The notes under the pieces were generated by a model, which was not told the DNA's origin, did no database searches, and saw nothing but the letters and a program-made list of their open reading frames with translations. A stretch of 22,471 nt of DNA from Oscillospiraceae bacterium (GTDB lineage Bacteria; Bacillota_A; Clostridia; Oscillospirales; Oscillospiraceae), in the NCBI GenBank assembly GCA_017415945.1, contig JAFQDR010000157.1:1-22471 (forward strand), in the 5' to 3' direction. Positions 1-7,868 of the stretch are shown here, in pieces; position 1 is the stretch's first letter; the number at the start of each line of letters is the position of its first letter. Position numbers and translations under genes: made by a program.

Positions 1-1
1 G

Positions 2-229
2 CTGGAGCTGGGCTGCGGCATCGGTGCCATGGCAGGCAGCACCCTCAGCCCCGCAGCATTGACCCTATGCAGCCTCATCACAGGCTTCGGAGGTCTGTCC
101 GTATGCTTCCAGACCGCAGGGGTACTGCAGCAAAGCGGCATCGGACTGCGACACCACATTCTCGGCAGACTGTGCTGCGGAGGGATCGGTGCATTTATTA
201 TGTATACGATTGCATCGATTCTGTTGTAA
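2..229 (+). CDS. ylbJ: YlbJ-like sporulation integral membrane protein (3' end only)
   Basis: Only the last 75 residues are in the window; the frame is open from the left edge to a TAA at 227-229. The tail is hydrophobic and carries a run reading LITGFGGLSVCFQTAGVL, which resembles the C-terminal membrane region of the sporulation protein YlbJ (nucleoside-recognition/GATE-type membrane family). In Bacillus YlbJ is needed for spore formation and is thought to act in a membrane transport step. The identification is from memory of the family pattern and on a short fragment, so another GATE-domain membrane protein is possible. If right, it marks the organism as belonging to a spore-forming lineage. 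The next gene starts 53 bases downstream, and its probable -35 box overlaps this stop codon. Confidence 0.6.
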   Translation: MELGCGIGAMAGSTLSPAALTLCSLITGFGGLSVCFQTAGVLQQSGIGLRHHILGRLCCGGIGAFIMYTIASILL

Positions 230-252
230 ATTGTCGAAAAATCTGGTAGACT
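224..252 (+). promoter_or_regulatory. Putative sigma-A promoter of the serine hydrolase gene
   Basis: TTGTAA (224-229), a 17-bp spacer and TAGACT (247-252) preceded by TGG, an extended -10. The -35 box coincides with the stop codon of the upstream gene. A start about 7 bases downstream would give a leader of about 24 bases. Confidence 0.4.
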
Positions 253-282
253 GTGGACATCATTGCGAAAAGGTGTATCCAC

Positions 283-1863
283 ATGAAACCGAAAAGAATC
301 CTTACATATATTTTGACCCTCCTGTGCATGACCGCACTGCTGAGCACAGGGGTCTGTGCCGTTGACATTGATGACCCCCGTTTTGCGGGAAAAACATGGG
401 AGGAGGTTATGAACGACTTCCTTGCCATGCGTCTCATTGACCCCAGTCAGGTCACCGCAGGCTATTACAATACCGTCACGGGAGAGGAGCACTACCACAA
501 TCCCGACACCCTGATGTACGGTGCCAGCACCGCAAAGCTGCCCACCAATATGGTCTATGCCGAGCGTGTATCCAAGGGGGAAATGACCATGGACACCCTC
601 ATCCGCGGCAATCGATACGGACTGCTGCAGGAGCTGAGTCTTGTGAACTCCGATAACCCCGCACAAGCCACTATGGTGCAGGATTTGGGTGGAGGAAATT
701 ACGTCGAGTTCCGCAAGCAGATCCTCCCCTACATCGGCGAAACAGAGGAAACCGTGGACCCCCAAGTATTGGAGCGCAACTTCTTCAAGCCCACCCATTT
801 GATGAGTGCTCTGAAGCTGCTGTACGGCAACGCCGACCGCTTCCCCGGTATTGAGGAGTGTCTGCTGAAAGCCAGTCCCTTTGACTACTTCAAGGGCAAT
901 CAGCCTCCCTATGACATTGCCCACAAGTACGGCTGGTACACCGATCACGGCACCACCTATTTGAACGACACCGCCATCATTTACACCGATGACCCCATTC
1001 TGCTGGTCATGTACACCGCCAACGTGGAAAACGCCCGCTATGTGCTGGCGGACTTCTGCAGCTACATGATCGACTACGCCCAGTTTACCCGTGTTCAGCG
1101 ATACGCCAACGACACCGCGGAAGGCACCGACCTGTCTCTGCCCGACACCTTGGAATATCTCTCCGCAGAGACCCCCGCTGCACCCGACAGTGACTATGCA
1201 CCTTGGCAGTACGTCTGTCTGGGCATCGGCGGCATCTTCCTGCTCATCGCTTTGGTACTGCTGTTCAAAAAGCGCATCCCAGCCTTAGCCGCACTGTTCA
1301 CCGCCTTGCTGCTGGTCATCGCAGCTACCGCTCCCGGGATCTACGCTCACATGACCGTCACCAACGGCAGCGCCGTGCAAATGGCAACGGACTTCGCTCG
1401 CGCCTTCCACTCCGACAGCCGAGGCATTGAATTTGTCAGCGGCTGTGACAGCGCCATGGCACACAGCGAGGTGCCCGACCCGATTCTTGACCGCATAGAA
1501 GACAGCTTCAAGCTCAGCGCTTCCAAAGCTTACCGCACAGGCAACATCATTGCCATGGATGTCACCGCCAAAAAAGCGGACATTACTGCCGTGGAGGAAT
1601 ACCTGAACACCCAATGGGAAACCTCATTCACCACCGCCCTCACCGCAGCCGATCCCGCTGTACTGTATGACGAGGAAGGCAATTACGACAGCGGTCTTGC
1701 GGATACCGCCATGGAGCAAGCCATCAATGCCACCCTGGATCATTGGAACAGCTTTATGGTCACGGAGGAAGCCACATTGCACTTGACCTTGACCTTGGAG
1801 GGCTTCACCCCCACATGGAAATTCCTGCCCACGGAAGAATTTATGTCTCTGGTCAATTACTGA
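283..1863 (+). CDS. Membrane-anchored serine hydrolase of the class A beta-lactamase fold
   Basis: This is a 526-residue secreted or membrane protein. Residues 1-27 form a signal peptide or anchor (KPKR, then a hydrophobic run ending near GVCA). The serine hydrolase domain follows, with S-T-A-K at 82-85 (nucleophile Ser82, Lys85), S-D-N at 123-125, and K-Y-G at 215-217 in the place of the usual KTG triad. That spacing fits class A beta-lactamases and related D-Ala-D-Ala-processing enzymes. After a linker come two membrane helices (about 310-329 and 333-355) joined by a short basic loop KKR, then a C-terminal region of about 160 residues with no fold I recognise, predicted to be outside. I chose the ATG at 283, with AAGGTG seven bases upstream, over the in-frame GTG at 253. 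The substrate is unknown: cell-wall peptide work is more likely than drug resistance, because the protein is far longer than a beta-lactamase and membrane tethered. Confidence 0.75.
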   Translation: MKPKRILTYILTLLCMTALLSTGVCAVDIDDPRFAGKTWEEVMNDFLAMRLIDPSQVTAGYYNTVTGEEHYHNPDTLMYGASTAKLPTNMVYAERVSKGEMTMDTLIRGNRYGLLQELSLVNSDNPAQATMVQDLGGGNYVEFRKQILPYIGETEETVDPQVLERNFFKPTHLMSALKLLYGNADRFPGIEECLLKASPFDYFKGNQPPYDIAHKYGWYTDHGTTYLNDTAIIYTDDPILLVMYTANVENARYVLADFCSYMIDYAQFTRVQRYANDTAEGTDLSLPDTLEYLSAETPAAPDSDYAPWQYVCLGIGGIFLLIALVLLFKKRIPALAALFTALLLVIAATAPGIYAHMTVTNGSAVQMATDFARAFHSDSRGIEFVSGCDSAMAHSEVPDPILDRIEDSFKLSASKAYRTGNIIAMDVTAKKADITAVEEYLNTQWETSFTTALTAADPAVLYDEEGNYDSGLADTAMEQAINATLDHWNSFMVTEEATLHLTLTLEGFTPTWKFLPTEEFMSLVNY

Positions 1864-1865
1864 TA

Positions 1866-1912
1866 AAGCCTCCCCTTCGATAAGGGGAGGTGTCAGCGAA
1901 GCTGACGGAGAG
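1866..1912 (+). repeat. Short palindromic repeat, also a possible terminator
   Basis: A perfect 9-bp stem CCTCCCCTT/AAGGGGAGG (1869-1877 and 1882-1890, loop CGAT) is followed by a second small stem TCAGC/GCTGA (1893-1897 and 1901-1905) and CGGAGAGG. The sequence begins right at the stop codon of the serine hydrolase gene. It matches the start of the longer element at 5121-5345 (AAGCCTCCCCT, then TAAGGGGAGGTG), so it is a member of the same dispersed repeat family. It lacks a T-run, so terminator activity is uncertain. Confidence 0.65.
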
Positions 1913-1925
1913 GTCAAACTATAAC

Positions 1926-1956
1926 AAAAGCAGCCCCCGACATTTGTCGAGGGCTG
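1926..1956 (-). terminator. Rho-independent terminator of the padR-DUF2812 operon
   Basis: Read on the minus strand, CAGCCCTCGAC pairs with GTCGGGGGCTG (one G-T wobble) and is followed by CTTTTG. It lies 9 bases past the stop codon at 1965. Confidence 0.7.
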
Positions 1957-1964
1957 TTCTATGT

Positions 1965-3362
1965 TTAGTTGGGTTCATAGTTTTTCAACGCATCCACGGC
2001 GATTTGGATTTGGGACTCTGTGGGCACATAGGGGAATCCGATTTCCACAATGCGGTCGGCATAGACCAAGGTGTAATACCCCGTCTCCCCATTCTCGTCC
2101 CTATGGATATAGGCTTCTTCCGCTTCCCACGGCCTTGCGTCTCCCGCCTCGGGGATGCCGTACAAATTGCGGATGCGCCTGTCATCCAAAATATCCTCCG
2201 CACAGGCATCCAGCATCCCCGCAAATCGTGGGAAGGTCACCGTGTAATACAGCTCGGGGGGATTCTCCACAGGGGTGCCCCAAGGTGCGATTTCCTGCCC
2301 GTTGTACACGGTCATCAGAACGGAGCTTGTCATATCCTCACAGCGGGAACGGTGCTCGTAATTCGCCTCGATCCCCAGCATCTCCAAGGTCAAGGGAATG
2401 GGATCATCATACACATAGTGGGTGCGGCCCGCAAACTCGTAGGTATCTGCATAGGCCTTGGGCTCTTCCTCGTATGTATAGGAGTGATGAATCAAGAATA
2501 CGGTCATAAGCACAACGGCACCGATGGTACCCACAAAAATCAGGAAATAGGTCACAATGCGATTGGTATTGGCATCAAAGCCCCATTTTTGCAGCAGGAG
2601 CTTCACACCGTTGACCATAGCAATCACGCCAATAATCGCCGCAAAGGTCGTAATTGCCACACGGGTGAGATATCCGTCATGGGAAATGCTCACCATCCAT
2701 GCGCCAAATATCACCAATAGCAGCAACAAACAGAGCTTCTCGAAGATATTGTTCCCCCGCGTTTCCACGAACACACCATCCACTGCGGCTTCCAGCGCCT
2801 TTTTCCGCCAGAGGTAATAGCCGCACAGATGATACCCGCACAGCACGGCCATAATGGTATAGGCGGCAAGGCTCACCAGCAGCGCATCCGTGGTCAGCAC
2901 ATTCATCAGCTCCGTATGCAGCCGATATCCCAATAGTGCCAGCTGCATAACCGCCAGCACCAGCAGCCCGATTTGGCCCGGGAGGTAATTTTTCTTCATG
3001 GCCTTATGAACCGTCTCCACCTGCATCATGGCATCGGTCTCAATGGGCAGTGCATCCTCCCGCTCGGTGCAGAAAATCAGCATTTGTGCCGCATGGTCAA
3101 TGTACTCCCATCCCGACTGCTCACACAGCTCAATAAACTCTGCCTGTCTGTCCCCGGGCGCAGGGTCAAACTCCGAAGCATCGGGGAAATAGACCACCTT
3201 GTATTGCAGCTCCGAAGGTTCGATTTTACGGAACTTCCACCCAAGGAAGGTGCCGCATTGTTCCAGCTTCCATCCCTTCCGTGCCATGGCTTCCAGCTTC
3301 CGTTCAAAGCCCGTATGGTCATACAGCTGCAAAAGCATCTGTTTCCGTTTGGTCTGCATCAT
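1965..3362 (-). CDS. DUF2812 domain membrane protein (second paralogue)
   Basis: This 465-residue protein opens with a DUF2812-type domain (about residues 5-110), recognised from the pattern LEAMARKGWKLE followed by W/F/Y-rich strands and YKVVYFPD. Four or so hydrophobic helices lie between about 125 and 290, and a C-terminal, probably external, domain of about 170 residues ends in DRIVEIGFPYVPTESQI. It is a clear paralogue of the upstream gene, which has the same three-part layout and the ending DRVMEICFPYAPTDEQI. The start ATG overlaps the upstream stop (ATGA), with GGGGGAG upstream, so the two are translationally coupled. DUF2812 genes are often found beside PadR regulators; their function is unknown. 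The family call rests on pattern recognition. Confidence 0.75.
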   Translation of the reverse strand: MMQTKRKQMLLQLYDHTGFERKLEAMARKGWKLEQCGTFLGWKFRKIEPSELQYKVVYFPDASEFDPAPGDRQAEFIELCEQSGWEYIDHAAQMLIFCTEREDALPIETDAMMQVETVHKAMKKNYLPGQIGLLVLAVMQLALLGYRLHTELMNVLTTDALLVSLAAYTIMAVLCGYHLCGYYLWRKKALEAAVDGVFVETRGNNIFEKLCLLLLLVIFGAWMVSISHDGYLTRVAITTFAAIIGVIAMVNGVKLLLQKWGFDANTNRIVTYFLIFVGTIGAVVLMTVFLIHHSYTYEEEPKAYADTYEFAGRTHYVYDDPIPLTLEMLGIEANYEHRSRCEDMTSSVLMTVYNGQEIAPWGTPVENPPELYYTVTFPRFAGMLDACAEDILDDRRIRNLYGIPEAGDARPWEAEEAYIHRDENGETGYYTLVYADRIVEIGFPYVPTESQIQIAVDALKNYEPN

Positions 3363-4717
3363 TTGAAATCTCCCCCTTTCATGGTTTCTACTACAAGCCG
3401 AATCTGTTCATCGGTTGGCGCATAGGGGAAGCAGATTTCCATCACTCGATCTTCCCAAATCACCAAATAGTTTTCCTCCCATACGTGCTTCAGTACCTGC
3501 TCTGCCTGCCAGCGTTCATCGCGAATGGCAGCAAACCGCAGATACCGCAGCATTGCCCAATCCTTTAGATATTGGTTCAGCCAATCCACCTTGGCAACAT
3601 ACAGGGTATAGCTCAAGGCAGGCATATTTTCCATTTCATCCTCCATATAAAGCACGGGACGGTCACAGCCGCTGACAATAGATATCAGCGGTGAAGCAGT
3701 TTCTTCCAAACTGCGGTCGTACGTCGCATCCCCCGCTGTAACGCCAAGGCTGTCCAGCGACAGAGGCAGGGTGTGGTCATTGTAGTACCGTGCATCGCCG
3801 TAGCGATCGGTTACATAGCCCGCCGCCTGCTCATTGCGTTTCTCTGCTACATAGTCGGAGGTCTTGGTTGCCCACAGCATAAAAAACACAAAGAGAACCG
3901 CAAACATCACGCCCGACTGCATAATTTGATTGCTGCCTGAGTCATAACCCTGTTTCTTTAGGAACTTTCCAAACCAATTCATCCCGCCGATCACAAGATA
4001 GATTCCCGCAAACAATATCAGCATGGGCAGCAGTGCCACTGCATCAGCCGCGAACACGAGCAGCAGAAGCATCCCGACCGTGGATAAGGTCACTTCGAAC
4101 ATGCGCAGCACAGGAAAACGCTTGGCAGAGACAAAGCTTCCGACAGCGGCAGCCCCTCGTGCCCGCCGCAGCCACAGCAGATAGGTCACGATTTCCGCAG
4201 CTGCCCCTAAGAAAAGCATCACCCACATCATCAACAGATACAGGTCAAAGCTGTCAGCCAGAAAATAAACACCGTATTTATTAAGGTCGATGACATATCT
4301 TACCAAATACAACAGCGCAATTGCCATCATCACACCATGCCCCCGAATATGGGTCTTTTTCATCACTTTGTGGATGGTCTCCACCTGAATCAAAGGATCG
4401 GTATCAATGGGCACGGGGTTCGTTTCTTCATTGCAGAAAATCAGCATTTGATGCCGTTGAGCAGCAAGCTTCCATCCTGCCTCCTCACACATAGCAATAT
4501 AGTCCAGTAGTTCGATTTTGGGATCAGGGTCCAAGTCAGACACATCGGGAAAATACACCACTGTATAATGCAGCTTTTGGGGATTGGCTTTTTCAAAGCT
4601 CCAAAACCACTGCCCCACATCCGTCAGCAGCCACCCCTTTGCAGCCATACGCTCCAATTGTCGTGCAGCCCCCGTATAATCATAAAACTCCGCGAACAAT
4701 GGGATCCTCAGTTTCAT
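3359..4717 (-). CDS. DUF2812 domain membrane protein (first paralogue)
   Basis: This is a 452-residue protein with the same layout as its downstream neighbour. The N-terminal DUF2812-type domain carries LERMAAKGWLLTDVG and a YTVVYFPD strand; a four-helix membrane region spans about 125-285; a C-terminal domain ends near DRVMEICFPYAP. The start ATG at 4717 lies one base past the padR stop, and its ribosome site GGGAGGGATG is inside the padR coding end, so the gene is coupled to the regulator. The tandem pair looks like an old duplication, because the two share motifs but are clearly diverged. The role is unknown; being tied to PadR suggests an envelope or stress response function, which is inference. 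Confidence 0.75.
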   Translation of the reverse strand: MKLRIPLFAEFYDYTGAARQLERMAAKGWLLTDVGQWFWSFEKANPQKLHYTVVYFPDVSDLDPDPKIELLDYIAMCEEAGWKLAAQRHQMLIFCNEETNPVPIDTDPLIQVETIHKVMKKTHIRGHGVMMAIALLYLVRYVIDLNKYGVYFLADSFDLYLLMMWVMLFLGAAAEIVTYLLWLRRARGAAAVGSFVSAKRFPVLRMFEVTLSTVGMLLLLVFAADAVALLPMLILFAGIYLVIGGMNWFGKFLKKQGYDSGSNQIMQSGVMFAVLFVFFMLWATKTSDYVAEKRNEQAAGYVTDRYGDARYYNDHTLPLSLDSLGVTAGDATYDRSLEETASPLISIVSGCDRPVLYMEDEMENMPALSYTLYVAKVDWLNQYLKDWAMLRYLRFAAIRDERWQAEQVLKHVWEENYLVIWEDRVMEICFPYAPTDEQIRLVVETMKGGDFK

Positions 4718-4718
4718 T

Positions 4719-5033
4719 TCACATCCCTCCCATCAGTCGTTTGTAGTCCTCCGCCTGCCGCTGCAGACGCCGATACTCATTTTCAAGAGCCGTTTTCCCC
4801 GCCTCCGTCAAAATATAGCTGCGGCGGCGGCCCTCACACTTGGTTTCCAGAATCATACCCGCATCGGCAAACTGCTCCAGCAGGTTATACAGTGTCCCCG
4901 GCCCGATGCGGACACGGCCATCGGTCAGAGCTGTTACCTGCTGCATAATATCCATGCCACAGCACTCCTCCCGCAGGCACAGCAGAATATAAAACATCTG
5001 TTCCGTCAAGGTACTGAATTTCTCTCTTGCCAT
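4719..5033 (-). CDS. PadR family transcriptional regulator
   Basis: This 104-residue protein has the compact PadR winged helix: FYILLCLREECCGMDI in helix 1, a recognition stretch RIGPGTLYNLLEQF (the GTLY signature), wing residues GRRRSYILTEAG, and a short C-terminal dimerisation helix EYRRLQRQAEDYKRL. The ATG at 5033 has AGGAGGT eight bases upstream; an in-frame GTG at 5042 would overlap that ribosome site and is rejected. It is the first gene of a three-gene operon with two DUF2812 membrane proteins. The operators described upstream suggest it represses itself and both partners, with an inducer that is not known. Confidence 0.9.
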   Translation of the reverse strand: MAREKFSTLTEQMFYILLCLREECCGMDIMQQVTALTDGRVRIGPGTLYNLLEQFADAGMILETKCEGRRRSYILTEAGKTALENEYRRLQRQAEDYKRLMGGM

Positions 5034-5049
5034 CGGCCGCACCTCCTTT

Positions 5050-5064
5050 TATCGATATTCGATA
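5050..5064. promoter_or_regulatory. Probable PadR operator, copy A
   Basis: A 15-bp palindrome with arms TATCGA and TCGATA around TAT. It lies just downstream of the padR transcription start and directly before the ribosome site at 5041-5047. An almost identical copy lies 33 bp away. Confidence 0.65.
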
Positions 5065-5075
5065 TCTTTAATTTC

Positions 5076-5104
5076 ATTATATTATCGATGTTCGATATTG
5101 TCAA
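5076..5104 (-). promoter_or_regulatory. Promoter of the padR-DUF2812 operon
   Basis: On the minus strand, a full-consensus TTGACA (5104-5099), an exact 17-bp spacer and a full-consensus TATAAT (5081-5076). The spacer is filled by operator copy B, so a bound repressor would block polymerase directly. Confidence 0.85.
5083..5097. promoter_or_regulatory. Probable PadR operator, copy B
   Basis: A 15-bp palindrome with arms TATCGA and TCGATA around TGT, sitting between the -35 and -10 boxes. It differs from copy A only in the central base triplet. Confidence 0.7.
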
Positions 5105-5120
5105 GATAGAACGCGCAAAA

Positions 5121-5345
5121 AAGCCTCCCCTGTGTAAGGGGAGGTGGGCAGAGGAACGAGGCTCGGAGGGGTTGTCGTAATATTGCGTAATTACACAAAG
5201 GAACAACCCCTCAGTCATCCGCTCGTGCCTCGCGTCTGACAGCCTACGGCCCTCGTTGCAATCGTAGATTGCTCCGCGCTTTGGCTACAAATATGCCACA
5301 GGCATATTTGCTTAACGCGTCGCGCCCCTTACACAGGGGAGCCTT
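5121..5345. mobile_element. MITE-like non-coding element with 21-bp terminal inverted repeats
   Basis: The left end AAGCCTCCCCTGTGTAAGGGG (5121-5141) is the reverse complement of 5325-5345 with one mismatch in 21. Inside are a perfect 10-bp stem CAAATATGCC/GGCATATTTG (5288-5297 and 5301-5310) and a 9-bp stem AGGGGTTGT/ACAACCCCT (5167-5175 and 5203-5211). No credible gene is inside. The element fills almost all of the space between the padR promoter and the end of the DUF4129-like gene, stopping 4 bases from that stop codon. A shorter relative lies at 1866-1912. Mobilisation by a transposase encoded elsewhere is inference. Confidence 0.65.
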
Positions 5346-5349
5346 ACTT

Positions 5350-6615
5350 TTATTTCACTTCTCTCAGTGCCTTTTTGAATCCTTTGCGCATAGCCTTCAC
5401 CGTATCGGGCTGCAGCTCGGCACCGCCGCCGTAGTACAGGCGATCCAGACAATCGGATAAGGCTTGCAGCTCATCCTCACATTGGGGGATACGTTGAGAT
5501 ACACGAAGCAGATACGCACCGCTCGTCTCTCCCCTGCCTCTCCGCATTTTTCGCTCCAGCCATACCAGCAGCCCCGCCGCCGTATTCCTTCGACGGATAT
5601 AGGTCAGCTCATATTCCACACGACGGGCGATTTTGCGAAAGAATTTCAGAAGCACTTCCCACAAGGGATTGTGCCCTACCACCACGGCTTTTGTGGCTGT
5701 CATTACAGGTCTGCGGTCTCGGACATGAACCTTTCTCCAGAGCTTCACCAGAAGAAACAGCAGTGCCCCGAGGATGGCTGCGATCAGAATATACAGCAAG
5801 ATCGGACTGCTTTGAGTCACACCTTCCGCAGCTCCCCCCGGGAGAGCGGGAGCATCGAAGCCCTCCATGTCCAAATTCCCTTCGGGCTCGGGCAGCAGAG
5901 AAAACAGCCAAAAGATGAAGCTTCCGATGGCGGACAAAATTGCCTTGCCGGTACGCCCAAGCCATGCGGCAAAACGTCCCAGAAGCTCCGCAGCCTGCCC
6001 ACCCGCAATGAGACAAAACAGCACCGCGATGCCGCCGATCCCAAGCAGCAGAATCACAGGCAGCAGCCGCACCGTGGGGCGTTCACTTTCCGCATCCACA
6101 CGGGTGTGCATGGTACGCACCCCCACAAGGGCTCCCAAGCTGCACAGTAGGCCTACGCCCAAATGCAGCATGACACCACTGTCCATGGCACCGCCGCTGA
6201 CGATAACCGCTGCGGCAAAGCAGGAAAGCCCCGTGACCTCGAAATTGGTCATAATCCCTTCGGGCTTGACCCCCTGCAGAAATGCGGAAATGCACTGATA
6301 ATAGGTAGCCCCCCACATAAACACCGCAGCCGCCCACCACATGAGCGTAGGATACACAGGATCCAGCCACACCGTCACCAGCAGCTGGCAGATGAGCACC
6401 GCAGCACTAACCAGCACCACGCTTCGCAGCTCACGGGGCTTGCGGAGAAACAGGTGCATCACCCCATATTCCACCCCGAGAAATGCCCACCAAATGAACA
6501 TTCCCACATGGTCGGCAATGGGGCTGTCTTTGAACGCAAACAGCATCAGTGCCATATGCATAGCCGCGGCATAGCTCATTTGAGGCAGCAGCATAACCGA
6601 AACAGAACGCTTCAT
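5350..6615 (-). CDS. Multi-pass membrane protein with DUF4129-like C-terminus
   Basis: This 421-residue protein has many hydrophobic helices in its first half (about residues 5-245), a Pro/Gly-rich loop (about 246-275), one more helix (about 275-298) and a basic cytoplasmic tail. The tail (ETSGAYLLRVSQRIP, then CLDRLYYGG) resembles the DUF4129 tail found on transglutaminase-like proteins in moxR/DUF58 operons. No transglutaminase catalytic domain is visible between the helices and the tail, so this may be a reduced or split version of that partner. The start ATG overlaps the DUF58 stop (ATGA) with GGGAGG upstream. It is the last gene of its operon and probably acts with MoxR and the DUF58 protein at the membrane; the exact role is unknown. 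Confidence 0.65.
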   Translation of the reverse strand: MKRSVSVMLLPQMSYAAAMHMALMLFAFKDSPIADHVGMFIWWAFLGVEYGVMHLFLRKPRELRSVVLVSAAVLICQLLVTVWLDPVYPTLMWWAAAVFMWGATYYQCISAFLQGVKPEGIMTNFEVTGLSCFAAAVIVSGGAMDSGVMLHLGVGLLCSLGALVGVRTMHTRVDAESERPTVRLLPVILLLGIGGIAVLFCLIAGGQAAELLGRFAAWLGRTGKAILSAIGSFIFWLFSLLPEPEGNLDMEGFDAPALPGGAAEGVTQSSPILLYILIAAILGALLFLLVKLWRKVHVRDRRPVMTATKAVVVGHNPLWEVLLKFFRKIARRVEYELTYIRRRNTAAGLLVWLERKMRRGRGETSGAYLLRVSQRIPQCEDELQALSDCLDRLYYGGGAELQPDTVKAMRKGFKKALREVK

Positions 6616-7868
6616 TTTGCCCCACCTCCCTTTTTCAGACTATGGAGAGACACCGCAGGCAAGCCTACCCGATGGGCTGCCTCCGCATTTTCCAAGCACA
6701 GCACCGTGCATTTCCCTTCGGGAATGCGCACCATAAGCCGCTTGGGCAGCACACCGCCGTTACGGGTCAGCAGATAATTGACCCTCGTACGGGATGCCGC
6801 ATCCGTGGGGAAAGCGGAGGGCAGATATACGATCTCCTCCGTGTCGGGTTCCCGCTCGCACAGACATTCATAGCCCGCAATGCGCAGCAGCAGCTCGTCC
6901 ACACTGCCCATGCCGTCGGAACGGACGGTCATGGCGGGAAAGTGCAGGGAGTCGGGCAAAGCCAAAGAGCAAGCCAAGCCCGCACCGCTGAGTCCCGTCA
7001 GCAATGCCGCCAAAATTTCCAATACATCCTCTAATTCCTCTTCAAATCCGCAGAAGGATTCCCCATCCAGAATAAAGCGCACCGCACCGGGCTGAATGGT
7101 CTCATACAGATTGATGGGTGTCCCCTGCTCTCGGGCGGCCATGCGCCAGTTGATATGCTTCCAGTTGTCCCCGGGCTGATATTCCCGATTGCCTCGGAGC
7201 ACGGTGTTGTCTTCCATCCAGCCCCGATTGCCCACATTGGCATCCCAGCGGGGCCGCAGGAACAGGGAGAGATCCACATCCACGGGACGGGGGTACACAG
7301 CGATCATAGGCACATCCTTGGAGGACAGGGTATGCTCCTTTTGAGCCAAGCCGAAGCCGTCCCCCGAGCGTGCCACCAATTTATCTATCACATACAGTCC
7401 ACGGCGTTCCGCTTTCCATCGGCTGTCAATGCGAACTGTCTGAAAGCTGCCGATGTAGGAGAAGGACTGTCGCAGGAAGTGTACGGGACGTTCTCTGTCC
7501 TCATAGGGCACCTGATACCGCTCAAAGGCATCGTCGGGAATGAGACAGTCCCGTTCGGGGCCGTTTTGGCTCAGCTCCATCCACACCAACGGAAGCAGCT
7601 TGTCGTTGGTCACCTCATAGGAAATGGTGGTCTCCTGCCCGGGGAACAGCCTTGTCCGCGGACATTCCATATGCAGCCGCAGTCCCTTGGTGGCACGGTC
7701 ACACCACACGCGGCACACCACACCCAGCAGCAGGAAAAACAGGCACAACCCCGCCATAAGCACCGCTTTGCGCCACAGTGCCACAGCCAATCCCAGTGCC
7801 AGCAGCCCCAGTGCGGGGTCGGACACCATGAGACTGGAGCTTTTGGCTCGGTTTCCCTTAGTTTTCAT
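6612..7868 (-). CDS. DUF58 domain-containing membrane protein
   Basis: This 418-residue protein has two N-terminal membrane helices (about residues 14-55), a beta-rich region with CPRTRLFPGQ, and then the DUF58 core with the signature GNREYQPGDNWKHINWRMAA. The C-terminal part is a von Willebrand A-like fold (ILDGE, then LEDVLEILAALLTGL). The ATG at 7868 overlaps the moxR end by 11 bases and has GGAGAGGAA upstream, so translation is coupled. DUF58 proteins are standard partners of MoxR ATPases and are thought to take part in metal-dependent assembly or envelope stress functions. The specific client here cannot be told from the sequence. Confidence 0.85.
   Translation of the reverse strand: MKTKGNRAKSSSLMVSDPALGLLALGLAVALWRKAVLMAGLCLFFLLLGVVCRVWCDRATKGLRLHMECPRTRLFPGQETTISYEVTNDKLLPLVWMELSQNGPERDCLIPDDAFERYQVPYEDRERPVHFLRQSFSYIGSFQTVRIDSRWKAERRGLYVIDKLVARSGDGFGLAQKEHTLSSKDVPMIAVYPRPVDVDLSLFLRPRWDANVGNRGWMEDNTVLRGNREYQPGDNWKHINWRMAAREQGTPINLYETIQPGAVRFILDGESFCGFEEELEDVLEILAALLTGLSGAGLACSLALPDSLHFPAMTVRSDGMGSVDELLLRIAGYECLCEREPDTEEIVYLPSAFPTDAASRTRVNYLLTRNGGVLPKRLMVRIPEGKCTVLCLENAEAAHRVGLPAVSLHSLKKGGGAK

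Noticed and set aside
283..1863. An antibiotic-resistance beta-lactamase
   Set aside because: The motifs fit the fold, but the length, KYG triad and membrane-tethered C-terminal domain do not fit a resistance enzyme.
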